Source of the DNA: Opitutaceae bacterium | Lineage (GTDB): Bacteria; Verrucomicrobiota; Verrucomicrobiia; Opitutales; Opitutaceae | NCBI GenBank assembly: GCA_016794785.1 | Contig: JAEUHC010000021.1 | Coordinates: forward strand, 1 to 64,000 | Direction: 5' to 3' | Length of the DNA: 64,000 nucleotides | Shown: positions 1 to 8,944 of the stretch, one piece after another | Layout: each line of letters starts with the position of its first letter | How positions within the stretch are numbered: the stretch's first letter is position 1 | Notes under the pieces: generated by a model | Seen by the model: only the letters and a program-made list of their open reading frames with translations | Database searches by the model: none | What the model was told of the DNA's origin: nothing | Made by a program: the position numbers and the translations under genes

Positions 1-1969
1 CGCCGGTGGCGGAGCCGACCCAGGCGACGGGCTGGCCGGTGCCGCCGGCGGTGACGGTGAGGACCGCGGCATTGGAAGTGGCCGAGCCCGCGGCGTTGGT
101 GGCGACCAGGGTGTAGCTGGCGGCGTCGGCCGCGGTGACCGCGGCGAGGGTGAGCGTGGCATTGGTGGCGCCGGCGATATTGGCGCCGTTCTTGCGCCAC
201 TGGAAGGTGGGGCTGGGCGTGCCGGAGGCCGCCGCGGTGAAGGTGACATTGGCCCCCGCGACCACCGTCTGCCCCGCCGGCTGCGTCGTGATCTGCGGCG
301 CGACGACCGATCCTGTGACCGATATGCCGACATTTGCGGAATGGGTGGCGCCGCTGTTGTCAGTCACCGTAAGGGTGGCGGTGAAGGATCCGGCGGTAGT
401 GTAGGTATAGCTCGGGTTGGCCGTGCTCGCGGTCGCGCCGTTTCCGAAATTCCAAGCATAGGAGGCAATCGTGCCGTCTGGATCGGTTGAGCCGGCGCTG
501 GAGAAGTTCACGGTGAGCGGTGCGGCACCGGAGGTCTGCGAGGCGCCGACGATGGCAATGGGCGGCAGATTGATTGAGACAGTGCCCGTGATGAGATAGT
601 TTCCGAGGCTGCCGTAGGACGAATAACCGTTCGTGAGTGGAACGCCTTCGCCTTCGCCGCTCACGCGCAAGTAATAGGTGCCCGATGTCATCACGCGCGA
701 GATCGCCGCACTCATGCCCGTGGGGTTGGAGGTTTGCAGCGTGCCGCCACCGGCATCGAGAAGCTCGACCCGGAGATTCAAGTTGGCTTCGGGTGAAGGG
801 CTCTGGATCGCCAGCGCCAGAAGGCCGGTGCCGGATCCGAAACGAAACATATCCACATCCGTGCTGCGCTCGATCGTGCCGCCATCGGCGACGACACCGA
901 GGCCGTTGACGGTCAAGGCCGAAGCGGTCGCGGTGGTGTTGCCATGATCGTCGGTGGCGTAGGGGATGAAACTCGAAATGATGGCTAGATCGTCTTCGGT
1001 GTTGGAGGCGTTTTGATATTCGCCGCGGCTGAATTGCGTGACGCTGGCATAGTAACCCAGGCCCATGATGGGGGCCCAGTCGCCTTGGCCGGTGTAGTAT
1101 TCGGTGGCGTTGGCGCCCGTCAGGCCGTCGTGGTTGAGACCGGTGGAGTGCCCGACTTCGTGCGAAACAGCTTCGGCGATGTATTTTTCGGCATTCACCA
1201 GCTGCTGGGTGAAGACGAAGACCGGCGTGTCGGAGTCCCAGCTAAAGGAGCCGACATAGCCCACTCCGCCGGCTCCGTTGTTATACCAGTTGCTTGGGCT
1301 GATCACGACGCGGATGCCGAAGGCTTGGTCTCCAGTGTTTGCTTTGCGAAGTGCTTCCACGCCCGGATCCTGAGTGGTGACGTTCACGGCGAAGGGCGCA
1401 AAATCCTCGGTGACTCGTTTCCATATCCCTGTGATGACGGCTCGCTCAGTCGCGCTGAAGGTCAGGGGATCTCCGTCCAAGTCGAATGCGGCGGAATTGA
1501 TCGCGCTGCCGTTCGTGAAGCTTGAGTTCCAAATCGTGCCGGCAGTCGTGTGGCCGTTGAAATCGAGGTAGATGACCTTGGATGCGCCGGGCAGGCTGTG
1601 GAGTTGGAACGCATCCACCGTGGTGCCGTTGGCCAGTTGAACGGTGGACGAGTTCGGCAGCAGGGTGTTGGCCGGACCGGGGGCCACCGGAGCTTCGCAC
1701 GCGTAGAAAAGCGCGCCACGGCGATCAATGCCGAGGGAGGACTGCGTCCGCAAGAGGGTGGCGAGGCGCTGCGAATTGATCCCGTAGGATTGGGCGACTT
1801 CGGCGATGTCGGGACCGAGCGCGGTGACGGCTGCATTGCCCTTCGCCGTGGCCGCCAGCCTGAGACTATGTCGTGGCTGGGCGGAGAGCGAAGTAGTCGT
1901 GGCGGCGACGATGGAGAAAAACAGGCATGGCAAGAGCGGGCCGAAATTCGGCCGGAGTGTTCGCAGCAT
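1..1969 (-). CDS. Secreted metzincin-like zinc metalloprotease with PKD and Ig-like domains (partial, C-terminus off window)
   Basis: The frame is open from an ATG at 1969 to the left edge, about 656 codons, and the stop lies outside the window. The N-terminus (MLRTLRPNFGPLLPCLFFS...) is a signal peptide. The metzincin zinc motif HEVGHSTGLNHD sits at residues 270-281 (His270, Glu271, His274, third ligand His280), so a catalytic zinc protease is likely. Around residues 475-550 there is a PKD domain (SxDPDGTI, then a YxYxxxGxFTATLTVTD strand pattern). Around residues 555-645 there is an Ig-like domain (ITTQPAGQTVVAGANVTF). This is an extracellular protein that probably cuts protein and binds polymer or surface. 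Its substrate cannot be told. The gene is divergent from the oxidoreductase that follows. Confidence 0.85.
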   Translation of the reverse strand, partial: MLRTLRPNFGPLLPCLFFSIVAATTTSLSAQPRHSLRLAATAKGNAAVTALGPDIAEVAQSYGINSQRLATLLRTQSSLGIDRRGALFYACEAPVAPGPANTLLPNSSTVQLANGTTVDAFQLHSLPGASKVIYLDFNGHTTAGTIWNSSFTNGSAINSAAFDLDGDPLTFSATERAVITGIWKRVTEDFAPFAVNVTTQDPGVEALRKANTGDQAFGIRVVISPSNWYNNGAGGVGYVGSFSWDSDTPVFVFTQQLVNAEKYIAEAVSHEVGHSTGLNHDGLTGANATEYYTGQGDWAPIMGLGYYASVTQFSRGEYQNASNTEDDLAIISSFIPYATDDHGNTTATASALTVNGLGVVADGGTIERSTDVDMFRFGSGTGLLALAIQSPSPEANLNLRVELLDAGGGTLQTSNPTGMSAAISRVMTSGTYYLRVSGEGEGVPLTNGYSSYGSLGNYLITGTVSINLPPIAIVGASQTSGAAPLTVNFSSAGSTDPDGTIASYAWNFGNGATASTANPSYTYTTAGSFTATLTVTDNSGATHSANVGISVTGSVVAPQITTQPAGQTVVAGANVTFTAAASGTPSPTFQWRKNGANIAGATNATLTLAAVTAADAASYTLVATNAAGSATSNAAVLTVTAGGTGQPVAWVGSATG

Positions 1970-2259
1970 AGGGTGAAACCTTCATATTATCGGCCGGAAG
2001 AAAACGCTTTTTCAGTCCGGACGGTCAGCAACTGGATTGGAGGGAAGCACACGAACGGCGCCGACGGATGATGCGCCGACGACCGGCCGCCACCCCGCAG
2101 GACCGAGGTCCGCGGGCTGGTTTCCTGCGTAGGCGAGCAACGTTGAGCCGGAATCATGGGTCGAAGCCGACTGTTGCTTGTGGTGTGTGTTCCCTCTCAT
2201 ATCACGTCATTGCACTGCTCGGTCCTCTTTTCAGGTTCTTTACCTATTTTTCCCGCCCC

Positions 2260-3600
2260 ATGAACAACCCCATCACCCGTCGCGTCTTCCTCGGCACGTC
2301 CGCTACGGCGGTCATTGTCGCGGGCCTCAAGGCGCAAGGCACCGTCATCGGCGCCAACAATCGCATCCGCATCTGCACGATTGGCTTCAACGGCCAGGGC
2401 AGTTCGCACATCAGGGATATCCTCGGCCATAAGCGTGACGCCGAATACACTGCTCTCTGCGATGTGGACGCCAATGTCCGTGCCAAGGGCGCCAAACTCG
2501 TAACCGACGCGCAGGGCAAGGCGCCCAAGCTCTACTCCGATCTGCGCGACGCGTTGCGGGACCCGGCGGTCGATGCCGTCACCATCGCGACGCCCAACCA
2601 CTGGCATTCCCTCGCTGCGATTTGGGCCTGTCAGGCGGGGAAGGACGTCTATGTCGAGAAACCGATCTCGCACAATATCTTCGAGGGCCGGCAGGTCGTG
2701 GCCGCGGCGGAGAAATACAAGCGTATCGTGCAACATGGCACGCAGAGCCGCTCCAACGCCACGCTCATCCGCGACATGAAGCTCATCCACGACGGCTTCA
2801 TCGGCAAGATCGTCGAGTCCCGCGGCTACGTTTACAAAAACGGCAACCGCGGTCCGATCGGTCGCGGGGCGCCGGGCACTGCGCCCGATTATCTCGACTG
2901 GAATCTCTGGCAGGGCCCGGCGCAGGCGACCGGCTTCATGGTCAACTCCGCGCGCAAGAAGCCGGGACTGCACGTGCATTACGACTGGCACTATTTCTGG
3001 CCCTACGGCAACGGCGAGATCGGCAACCAAGGCGTGCACGAGATGGACATCGCGTTCTGGGGGCACAACCGCGGTCTGCCGACGAGTGTGCACAGCGCGG
3101 GCGGACGCTTCGGTCTCGACGACGACGGCCAGACGCCCAACACGCAGGCGACGACCTTCTCTTACGCCGACGGCTCGATCATGACGTTCGAGGTCCGCAA
3201 CCTCGGTTCGTTCGAGGAGGCCGACGGCGGCAACTGCGGCAACAGTTTCTTTGGCACCAAGGGCTACTACGTCCGCTCGAAGGGCTTTTTCACTTACAAG
3301 GAAAACAAGGGCGGGCCGCGCGAGCAGATCCCGATTCCGGAGAACACCCCACCTGCGCCCAAGGCCGACAGGTTCCAGCGCTGGTTCGCCGCCATCCGCT
3401 CGCGCAATCCCGCCGATCTCCCCGTGTCTCCGCTCGACGCCCACCACTCGTGCGTCCACTGCCATCTCGGCAACATCGCGTTCCGCGCCGGCCGCTCCCT
3501 CGCCTTCGATCCGAAGACGGAGCGCTTCAAGGACGCCGAGATGAACCAGCACCTCACGCGCGAGTATCGCGCGGGCTTCGAAGTGCCGAAGCTGGTGTGA
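2260..3600 (+). CDS. Tat-exported Gfo/Idh/MocA family oxidoreductase
   Basis: This 446-residue protein starts with a twin-arginine type signal (TRRVFLGTSATAVIVAGL), so it is probably folded in the cytoplasm and moved out by Tat. The Rossmann dinucleotide-binding motif IGFNGQG is at residues 41-47. The family's EKP motif is at residues 133-135, and the C-terminal half has the Gfo/Idh/MocA alpha/beta fold. Members oxidise or reduce sugars and cyclitols with NAD(P), and exported members of this type are very common in Verrucomicrobia and Planctomycetes. I chose the ATG at 2260 over an in-frame ATG at 2068 because the signal peptide begins there and the extension has no protein character. The substrate is unknown. 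A TonB receptor follows 96 bp downstream. Confidence 0.9.
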   Translation: MNNPITRRVFLGTSATAVIVAGLKAQGTVIGANNRIRICTIGFNGQGSSHIRDILGHKRDAEYTALCDVDANVRAKGAKLVTDAQGKAPKLYSDLRDALRDPAVDAVTIATPNHWHSLAAIWACQAGKDVYVEKPISHNIFEGRQVVAAAEKYKRIVQHGTQSRSNATLIRDMKLIHDGFIGKIVESRGYVYKNGNRGPIGRGAPGTAPDYLDWNLWQGPAQATGFMVNSARKKPGLHVHYDWHYFWPYGNGEIGNQGVHEMDIAFWGHNRGLPTSVHSAGGRFGLDDDGQTPNTQATTFSYADGSIMTFEVRNLGSFEEADGGNCGNSFFGTKGYYVRSKGFFTYKENKGGPREQIPIPENTPPAPKADRFQRWFAAIRSRNPADLPVSPLDAHHSCVHCHLGNIAFRAGRSLAFDPKTERFKDAEMNQHLTREYRAGFEVPKLV

Positions 3601-3611
3601 ACTCTGCCTGA

Positions 3612-3684
3612 TGTAGGCGGGGTGCCCTCACCCCGCGATCGTGGAGTAATTTTCCGGAAGCGGGGTGAGGGCACCCCGCCTACA
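3612..3684. repeat. Perfect inverted repeat of the GGCGGGGTG palindrome family
   Basis: Two 25-base arms, 3612-3636 and 3660-3684, are exact reverse complements separated by 23 bases. The arms begin TGTAGGCGGGGTG and end CACCCCGCCTACA. The element lies between the oxidoreductase stop and the TonB receptor start. It can form a strong hairpin, but there is no T-tract, so it is a poor classical terminator. Related GTAGGGCGGGT palindromes occur at 12081, 18461 and 33533. Confidence 0.85.
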
Positions 3685-3696
3685 TTTTCAAACCCC

Positions 3697-6600
3697 ATGA
3701 AACTACCCCTTGCCGCCGTTCTTTTCCTGCGCGCCATCCCGCTCGCCTCCGCTCAAGCCGTCGCGCCCGCCCCTGCCAGTTCCTCAGCTTCAACCGCGAT
3801 CGACGAATCCAAGCCCCCCGTGCAGCTCAATCCCTTCGAGGTCGTCGAAAACACCAAGGGCTACTTCGCCGGCAACACCATGTCCGGCACGCGGCTCAAC
3901 TCGAAGCTCGAGGACCTCGGTGCCGCCATCACCGTGATGACCAAGGAGCAGATGGCGGACTTCGCGATCCTCGATATCAACGACATCTTCCTCTACTCCG
4001 TCGGCACCGAGGGCAGCGGCGACTACACCGACTTCGCCGTGAACAACAACGGCGCCGTCGCCGACAACGTGCAGAACAATCCCCGCGGTGCGAATCGCGT
4101 GCGCGGCATCGGCTCGGCCAACGTCGCCTTTGGCAACATCGCGACTTCCGGTCTCTCGCCGGTCGATCCGCTCAACATCGACGGCGTCGAGATTAGCCGC
4201 GGGCCCAACGCCAATGTCTTCGGCCTCGGCTCGCCGGGCGGCACGCTCAACATGATCCCCGCGACGGCGAATTTCGCCAAGGACCGCACCTCGACCGGCG
4301 CGCGCACCGACAGCGTGGGCGGCTACCGCTTCGAGCTCGATGCCAACCGCGTGCTCCTGAAAAACCGCCTCGGTCTGCGCGTGAGCGCGGCGTTCCAGCA
4401 CGACGGCTACCAGCGCAAGCCCTCCGGCACCGATTCGCTCCGCTACAACGGCATGGTGAAATACCAGCCGTTCAAGTGGACCACGCTCAACGCCTCCTAC
4501 GCCTACTACCGCATGAACGGCAACCGCCCCAACACGATCATGCCGCGCGACGGCGTCTCGTATTGGATCCAGCAGGGCAAGCCCGCGTGGGACCCCGTCA
4601 CGCAGACCTACACGCTCAACGGTGTCGCCTACGGCCTCAACGGCCCCGGCCCGCAGGCCACGCGCACCGCGATCACGAGCGACAACAATCTCCCCGATGT
4701 TTTCCAACGCACGTTTTCCGGCGCGGACAAAAGCTACATTTTCATCGACGGCGGCGCGGTCGCCTACTGGACCACGCCCACGGGCAACAACAACGCCTCC
4801 GTCTCGCCGCTGCTCAACAACTCCAGCAACCGCTACATGGCGGCGAGTCCCGCCGCCGGCGTGGCGTCGGGCCGCTTCGCGAGCCAGCCGCTCTTCACCA
4901 CGACACCCACCCTGAGCGACGCCACCTATTACAATTGGTCCGAGGTCAACCTCGGTGCCATGAACCGCCTCACGGACCGCACGCTCACGTCGCGCGTGCA
5001 GCTCCATCAGGTGCTGCTCAACACGCCGCGGCATACGCTCGTCGCCCAAGGCGACTGGGCGCGCGAGGACTCGCTGCGCTACCAGCGGAATATCTTCGGC
5101 ACCGGCGCGACCAATTACCTCCTCGTCGATGTGAATGCGCGCCTGCTCGACGGTTCGCCCAATCCGTTTTTCGGCCGCCCCTACCTCGGTCTCGATCAGC
5201 CGCTCACCCAGTGGATCCCCGGACGCGCCGAGACCACCCGCGGGCAGCTCGCCTACCGCCTCGATCTCACCAGGGAGAATAACGCGCTCCGCTGGCTCGG
5301 CGCCCACCAGCTCACCGGCTACGACGAATTTTCCTCCGCCATCACGCGCCGCTACAGCTACCGCGATGTGCTCGCGTCGAGCCACGCCTGGGTGCCGCCC
5401 GGCACGTTGCCCGCGCTGAATGGCAACATCGCCGGCGGGCAGACCTCCGCCAACGCGCGCTTCCGCGGCTATTTTCGCTACTACGTCGGCGATCCCACCG
5501 GCACCAACGTGGACTACGCGCCGAGCACGTTCAGCTACGGCCCCGCGACCTACGTCTGGGGCAACGCCGCGACCGGCGTTTTCCAGCGCGAGCCCGCGCG
5601 CCTTGATCAGCGCCCGACGCTCGACAGCGCCGGTGGCGGCAGCAATTCCCTCACGCTCACCAAGACGACCGGCGGCGTGATCCAGAGCATGTTTCTCGGC
5701 GGCCGGCTTGTCACGACCTTCGGGGTGCGTGACGACACCGTTTACGACAAGCGTGGCCTCGAGCCCCGTGCGCTCCTGCCCGATGGCAGCGACTTCAACT
5801 ACGCCGTCATCAACCGCTGGGCCGCGGGCGACTACGCGACCAACGGCGGCCGCACCAAGACCGCCGGCGGCGTCGTGCGGCCCTTCCGCGACATCGGCCC
5901 CATCTCGCGCGCCACGCGCGGCGATGGCGTCGTCGGTTTCGGCGCGCGCCTGCTCGAGGGCCTCACGCTCACCTACAACCAGAGCGACAGCTTCATTCCG
6001 CAGGGCCCGCAGCAGGATGTGTTTCGCAACCAGCTCCCCAACTCCACCGGCGAGGGCAAGGACTACGGCTTCTGGCTCAATCTCAACGACGGCAAGTTCG
6101 TCCTTCGCGTGAACCGTTTCGAGACCAAGCGCATCAAGACCCGCAACGGCGACGCCGCCACCATCGCGCAGCGCACCCTGCGCATCGACGTGTTCCAGAG
6201 CGACGCGTGGCAGCTCGTGAACAACGCCCGCGCGTGGATCACGCAGCTCAACCCCGCCTTCACGCCCGCGCAGGTCGAGGCCGAGATCGCGCGCCAGACC
6301 GGCCTCTCCGTCGAGGAGCAGCACGACCTCGTGCTCCCCGATCCCGGCATCTCCGCCACGCAGGACGTCGAGTCGCGCGGCACCGAGATCGAGCTGAACT
6401 TCAATCCCGCGAAATTCTGGACGCTGCAGGCCTCGCTCTCCGAGACCGAGACGACCAACACCAACGTCTCCCGCACCACCACCGACTGGATCGCGCGCCG
6501 CCTGCCCATCTGGACGACCATCGTCGATCCTCGCCTCGCGCCCACCGCGGCCAATCCCAACCGCCTCTGGTGGGAGGCGACCTACGGTGGCAACAGCCCG

Positions 6601-7071
6601 CGCCAGGCCTTCACCAACAACGTGGACATCCCGCTCAAGATCATCCTCCAGCAGCAGGGCAAGGCCAACCCCCAGATCCGCAAATACCGTTTCAAGATGG
6701 CGCAGAGCCTCCAGCTCTCCGGCCTCACGCAGCACCGTATCTTGCGCCACATCGGCGTCGGCGGCGCCGTGCGCTGGGAGGACAAGGGCGGCATCGGCTA
6801 CTACGGCGTGCAGCAGTTCCCCGCCTCGATCACCGACCTCGATCCTAACCGCCCCATCTACGACAAGTCCCACTATTTCGTGGACGCCTTCGTGAGCTAC
6901 CGCACGAAGCTCTTCGGCGGCAAAGTCGGCGCGACATTCCAGCTCAACGCCCGCAACCTCGGCGAAAACGGCCGCCTCCAGCCCATCGGCGCCTTCCCCA
7001 ACGGCGTCCCGCTCGCTTATCGCATCATCGACCCCGCGCTCTACATCGCGTCGGTGAAGTTTGATCTGTGA
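3697..7071 (+). CDS. TonB-dependent receptor
   Basis: This is a 1124-residue outer-membrane protein. It has a signal peptide (MKLPLAAVLFLRAIPLASAQA), then an N-terminal segment QLNPFEVVENTKGYFAGNT and a plug domain (about residues 50-180, with VDPLNIDGVEISRGPNANVFG). The rest is a 22-stranded-barrel-sized region rich in aromatic, Asn and Gly residues. The PFxV...GY.A..T.SGTRL start is the style seen in Opitutaceae receptors. It should import a large substrate using the TonB/ExbBD system, whose genes are not in this window. I chose the start at 3697 for the signal peptide; the in-frame ATG at 3622 lies inside the palindrome. The exported oxidoreductase upstream suggests a carbohydrate-related substrate, but that is inference. 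Confidence 0.92.
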   Translation: MKLPLAAVLFLRAIPLASAQAVAPAPASSSASTAIDESKPPVQLNPFEVVENTKGYFAGNTMSGTRLNSKLEDLGAAITVMTKEQMADFAILDINDIFLYSVGTEGSGDYTDFAVNNNGAVADNVQNNPRGANRVRGIGSANVAFGNIATSGLSPVDPLNIDGVEISRGPNANVFGLGSPGGTLNMIPATANFAKDRTSTGARTDSVGGYRFELDANRVLLKNRLGLRVSAAFQHDGYQRKPSGTDSLRYNGMVKYQPFKWTTLNASYAYYRMNGNRPNTIMPRDGVSYWIQQGKPAWDPVTQTYTLNGVAYGLNGPGPQATRTAITSDNNLPDVFQRTFSGADKSYIFIDGGAVAYWTTPTGNNNASVSPLLNNSSNRYMAASPAAGVASGRFASQPLFTTTPTLSDATYYNWSEVNLGAMNRLTDRTLTSRVQLHQVLLNTPRHTLVAQGDWAREDSLRYQRNIFGTGATNYLLVDVNARLLDGSPNPFFGRPYLGLDQPLTQWIPGRAETTRGQLAYRLDLTRENNALRWLGAHQLTGYDEFSSAITRRYSYRDVLASSHAWVPPGTLPALNGNIAGGQTSANARFRGYFRYYVGDPTGTNVDYAPSTFSYGPATYVWGNAATGVFQREPARLDQRPTLDSAGGGSNSLTLTKTTGGVIQSMFLGGRLVTTFGVRDDTVYDKRGLEPRALLPDGSDFNYAVINRWAAGDYATNGGRTKTAGGVVRPFRDIGPISRATRGDGVVGFGARLLEGLTLTYNQSDSFIPQGPQQDVFRNQLPNSTGEGKDYGFWLNLNDGKFVLRVNRFETKRIKTRNGDAATIAQRTLRIDVFQSDAWQLVNNARAWITQLNPAFTPAQVEAEIARQTGLSVEEQHDLVLPDPGISATQDVESRGTEIELNFNPAKFWTLQASLSETETTNTNVSRTTTDWIARRLPIWTTIVDPRLAPTAANPNRLWWEATYGGNSPRQAFTNNVDIPLKIILQQQGKANPQIRKYRFKMAQSLQLSGLTQHRILRHIGVGGAVRWEDKGGIGYYGVQQFPASITDLDPNRPIYDKSHYFVDAFVSYRTKLFGGKVGATFQLNARNLGENGRLQPIGAFPNGVPLAYRIIDPALYIASVKFDL

Positions 7072-7171
7072 GGGCACCTCGCGCACTCCGCTGCGCACTG
7101 AAGGAGGGTGGCGCGCAGGTGCTCGATCCTACGCTACGGAGGGTGAATTGTTCACTCGCGGTTTGGATTTC

Positions 7172-7648
7172 TCACGAGGTTGAGTCGCCATTGCGATGCT
7201 TCAGTCGTCGCTGAAGATTGAGCAAAAACACCTCGTAGTCCGCGGCGACATTCTGCTCGCGCCTGAGTTGGAATAACACCTCACCATCACGGCTCTTCAC
7301 CGTCGCGGTCGGCACTCGAGCAAAAGCAACAAACATAGCGACGACACAGCCGCCTGCCATGCCTGCAAACAGCACACGCAACAAAAATTCCATATAGCTC
7401 GGCCCGGAGACCTTCCACGCTGCACAAGCGAAGATTGCAGCCAAGGCCAGCATGATCACCAGGGCAGTGAATGAGCGTCGTTCCGTAACCGCGATCTCGG
7501 GAGCAATATCGTCGAGCCGCACATGACGTTCCTCTACCGAGTCGCCAACACCCAGGCGAATGATCACTCGATCGTGGCGGAGTGAGATGGCATTCTGGAT
7601 GAAATCCGACTTTAGCTGTCGAAACGTGACTTCTGGAGGTATCTCCAT
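7172..7648 (-). CDS. Hypothetical protein with two membrane segments
   Basis: This 158-residue protein (MEIPPEVTFRQLKSDFIQN...) has an N-terminal polar domain of about 58 residues. Two hydrophobic helices follow (about 60-80 and 86-108), then a polar tail ending in an Arg/Lys-rich stretch (LNLQRRLKHR). I do not recognise the family. The base composition here is less GC-rich than in the neighbours (more AT at codon third positions), which may mark recent acquisition. It converges with the TonB receptor and is divergent from the DUF2911 gene. Confidence 0.7.
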   Translation of the reverse strand: MEIPPEVTFRQLKSDFIQNAISLRHDRVIIRLGVGDSVEERHVRLDDIAPEIAVTERRSFTALVIMLALAAIFACAAWKVSGPSYMEFLLRVLFAGMAGGCVVAMFVAFARVPTATVKSRDGEVLFQLRREQNVAADYEVFLLNLQRRLKHRNGDSTS

Positions 7649-7861
7649 AGATTTGCTGAGCAGACAGTAACCGGCTTCATGTCGCTCGTGTTGACTCCCA
7701 ACTTGCGAGTGAGTTTTTGCGGCACAAGCCTGATTTGTTTGCGCCCGCCGCCCCGCACCCTTCCCAGCCCGGGCCGCGTCCTGCCGGTTGCGAATTCCCG
7801 TAGCTTCGTGATTGTCGATGCCCCGTTTCCGCGTTCACGTTCCCACGATCCACTTCTTCCC

Positions 7862-8740
7862 ATGTTGCTCCCCCTCCTGCCTGTTTGCCGCGCCTTGGTG
7901 CTTGGCGCGTTTCTCACTTCTGCCGCGCTGGCCCAGTCGCCCACCGTCGATATCCCGGCGCCCAGCCCGACTTCCACGCTCAAGCAGCGTGTCGGCCTCA
8001 CCGACATCGAGATCGTCTATGCCCGCCCCGGCGTGAAGGGCCGCAAGATTTTCGGCGGCCTCGAACCCTTCGGCTCCATCTGGCGCGTGGGCGCCAACAA
8101 CGCCACGACCATCTCGTTCAGCACGCCGGTGAAGTTTGGCGGCAAGGACGTGCCCGCCGGCAAATACGCGCTCTTCGCTCAGCTCGGTCGCGAGGAGTGG
8201 ACCGTCATCCTCAGCTCCGCCAACCAGCAGTGGGGCTCCTACCGCTACGACCCGAAGGACGATGTCGCGCGCGCCACGGTGAAGGCCAACTCGCTCGGCG
8301 ACGTGCTCGTCGAAACCTTCCTGATCGACATCAACCAGATCCGCGACGACTCCGCGGCGCTCAACCTCGTCTGGGAAAACACCGTCGTTTCCGTCCCGCT
8401 CCAGTTCGACGTCGTCCCCAAAGTCCGCGCGCAGATTGAGGCTGTGATGGCGTCCAATGCGGAAAAGAAGCCCTATGTCGCCGCCGCGATGTTTTACCTC
8501 GACCACAACCTCGATCTGAAAAAAGCCGCGGAGTGGATGGACCTCGGCATCGCGGCGCAGCCGGAGAATTTCCGCTTTCCCTTCACCTACCGCAAGGCGC
8601 GCATCCTCGCCGCCGCCGGCGACAAGGCCGGGGCCCGCGCCGCCGCCGAAGCCGCGCTGGCCGGCGCGCAGCAAGCGCAAGGCTCGCTCAAGGACGAATA
8701 CGTGCGCCTCACCACCGAACTCCTCGCGAGCCTGAAATAA
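7862..8740 (+). CDS. DUF2911 domain exported protein
   Basis: This 292-residue protein has a signal peptide (MLLPLLPVCRALVLGAFLTSAALAQS) followed by a DUF2911 domain at about residues 40-190. The hallmark strings are IEIVYARPGVKGRKIFGGL, WRVGANNATTISFS and VPAGKYALFA. The C-terminal 90 residues are helical and contain a TPR-like unit (AAEWMDLGIAAQPENFRFPFTYRKA). The family occurs in Bacteroidetes and Verrucomicrobia as periplasmic or outer-membrane-associated proteins of unknown role. I chose the ATG at 7862, preceded by TTCCC, because the signal peptide starts there. A dispersed repeat begins directly after the stop codon. Confidence 0.88.
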   Translation: MLLPLLPVCRALVLGAFLTSAALAQSPTVDIPAPSPTSTLKQRVGLTDIEIVYARPGVKGRKIFGGLEPFGSIWRVGANNATTISFSTPVKFGGKDVPAGKYALFAQLGREEWTVILSSANQQWGSYRYDPKDDVARATVKANSLGDVLVETFLIDINQIRDDSAALNLVWENTVVSVPLQFDVVPKVRAQIEAVMASNAEKKPYVAAAMFYLDHNLDLKKAAEWMDLGIAAQPENFRFPFTYRKARILAAAGDKAGARAAAEAALAGAQQAQGSLKDEYVRLTTELLASLK

Positions 8741-8871
8741 TACCAACGTCCGCTTCCTTCTAGACCTTTGTCATGGCGAGGTGCGCGCAGCGCGCCGTGG
8801 CAATCCAGCTGGATTGCTTCGTCGCTCCACTCCTCGCAATGACAGTCCAAAAGCGATGGGACGTTGGTGTA
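8741..8871. repeat. MITE-like element, TGTCATTGCGAGG family, copy 1 with terminal inverted repeats
   Basis: The outer ends TACCAACGTCC and GGACGTTGGTGTA are inverted copies. Inside lies the palindromic core, from TCATGGCGAGG to CCTCGCAATGACA, holding CAATCCAGCTGGATTGCTTCGTCG. The core recurs at 32821, 37225 and 54640. It has no coding capacity and sits directly after the DUF2911 stop. Cores of this kind (CATTGCGAGG...CCTCGCAATG) are known dispersed repeats in many bacterial genomes. Confidence 0.8.
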
Positions 8872-8944
8872 AGGCGCGCGATCACGCGATGAGCGCCCCG
8901 GTGGGACTGCGTCGGAGAACGATGCGTTTGCCCCGGAGCGCGAA

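Noticed and set aside
2197..3552. 451-codon minus-strand frame opposite the Gfo/Idh/MocA gene
   Set aside because: It is a shadow of the plus-strand oxidoreductase, which has a Tat signal, Rossmann and EKP motifs.
3790..7098. 1102-codon open frame on the minus strand opposite the first TonB receptor
   Set aside because: The translation is Ala/Gly/Val/Arg/Glu-rich with no domain or signal. It mirrors the codon bias of the receptor gene, which has clear family motifs.
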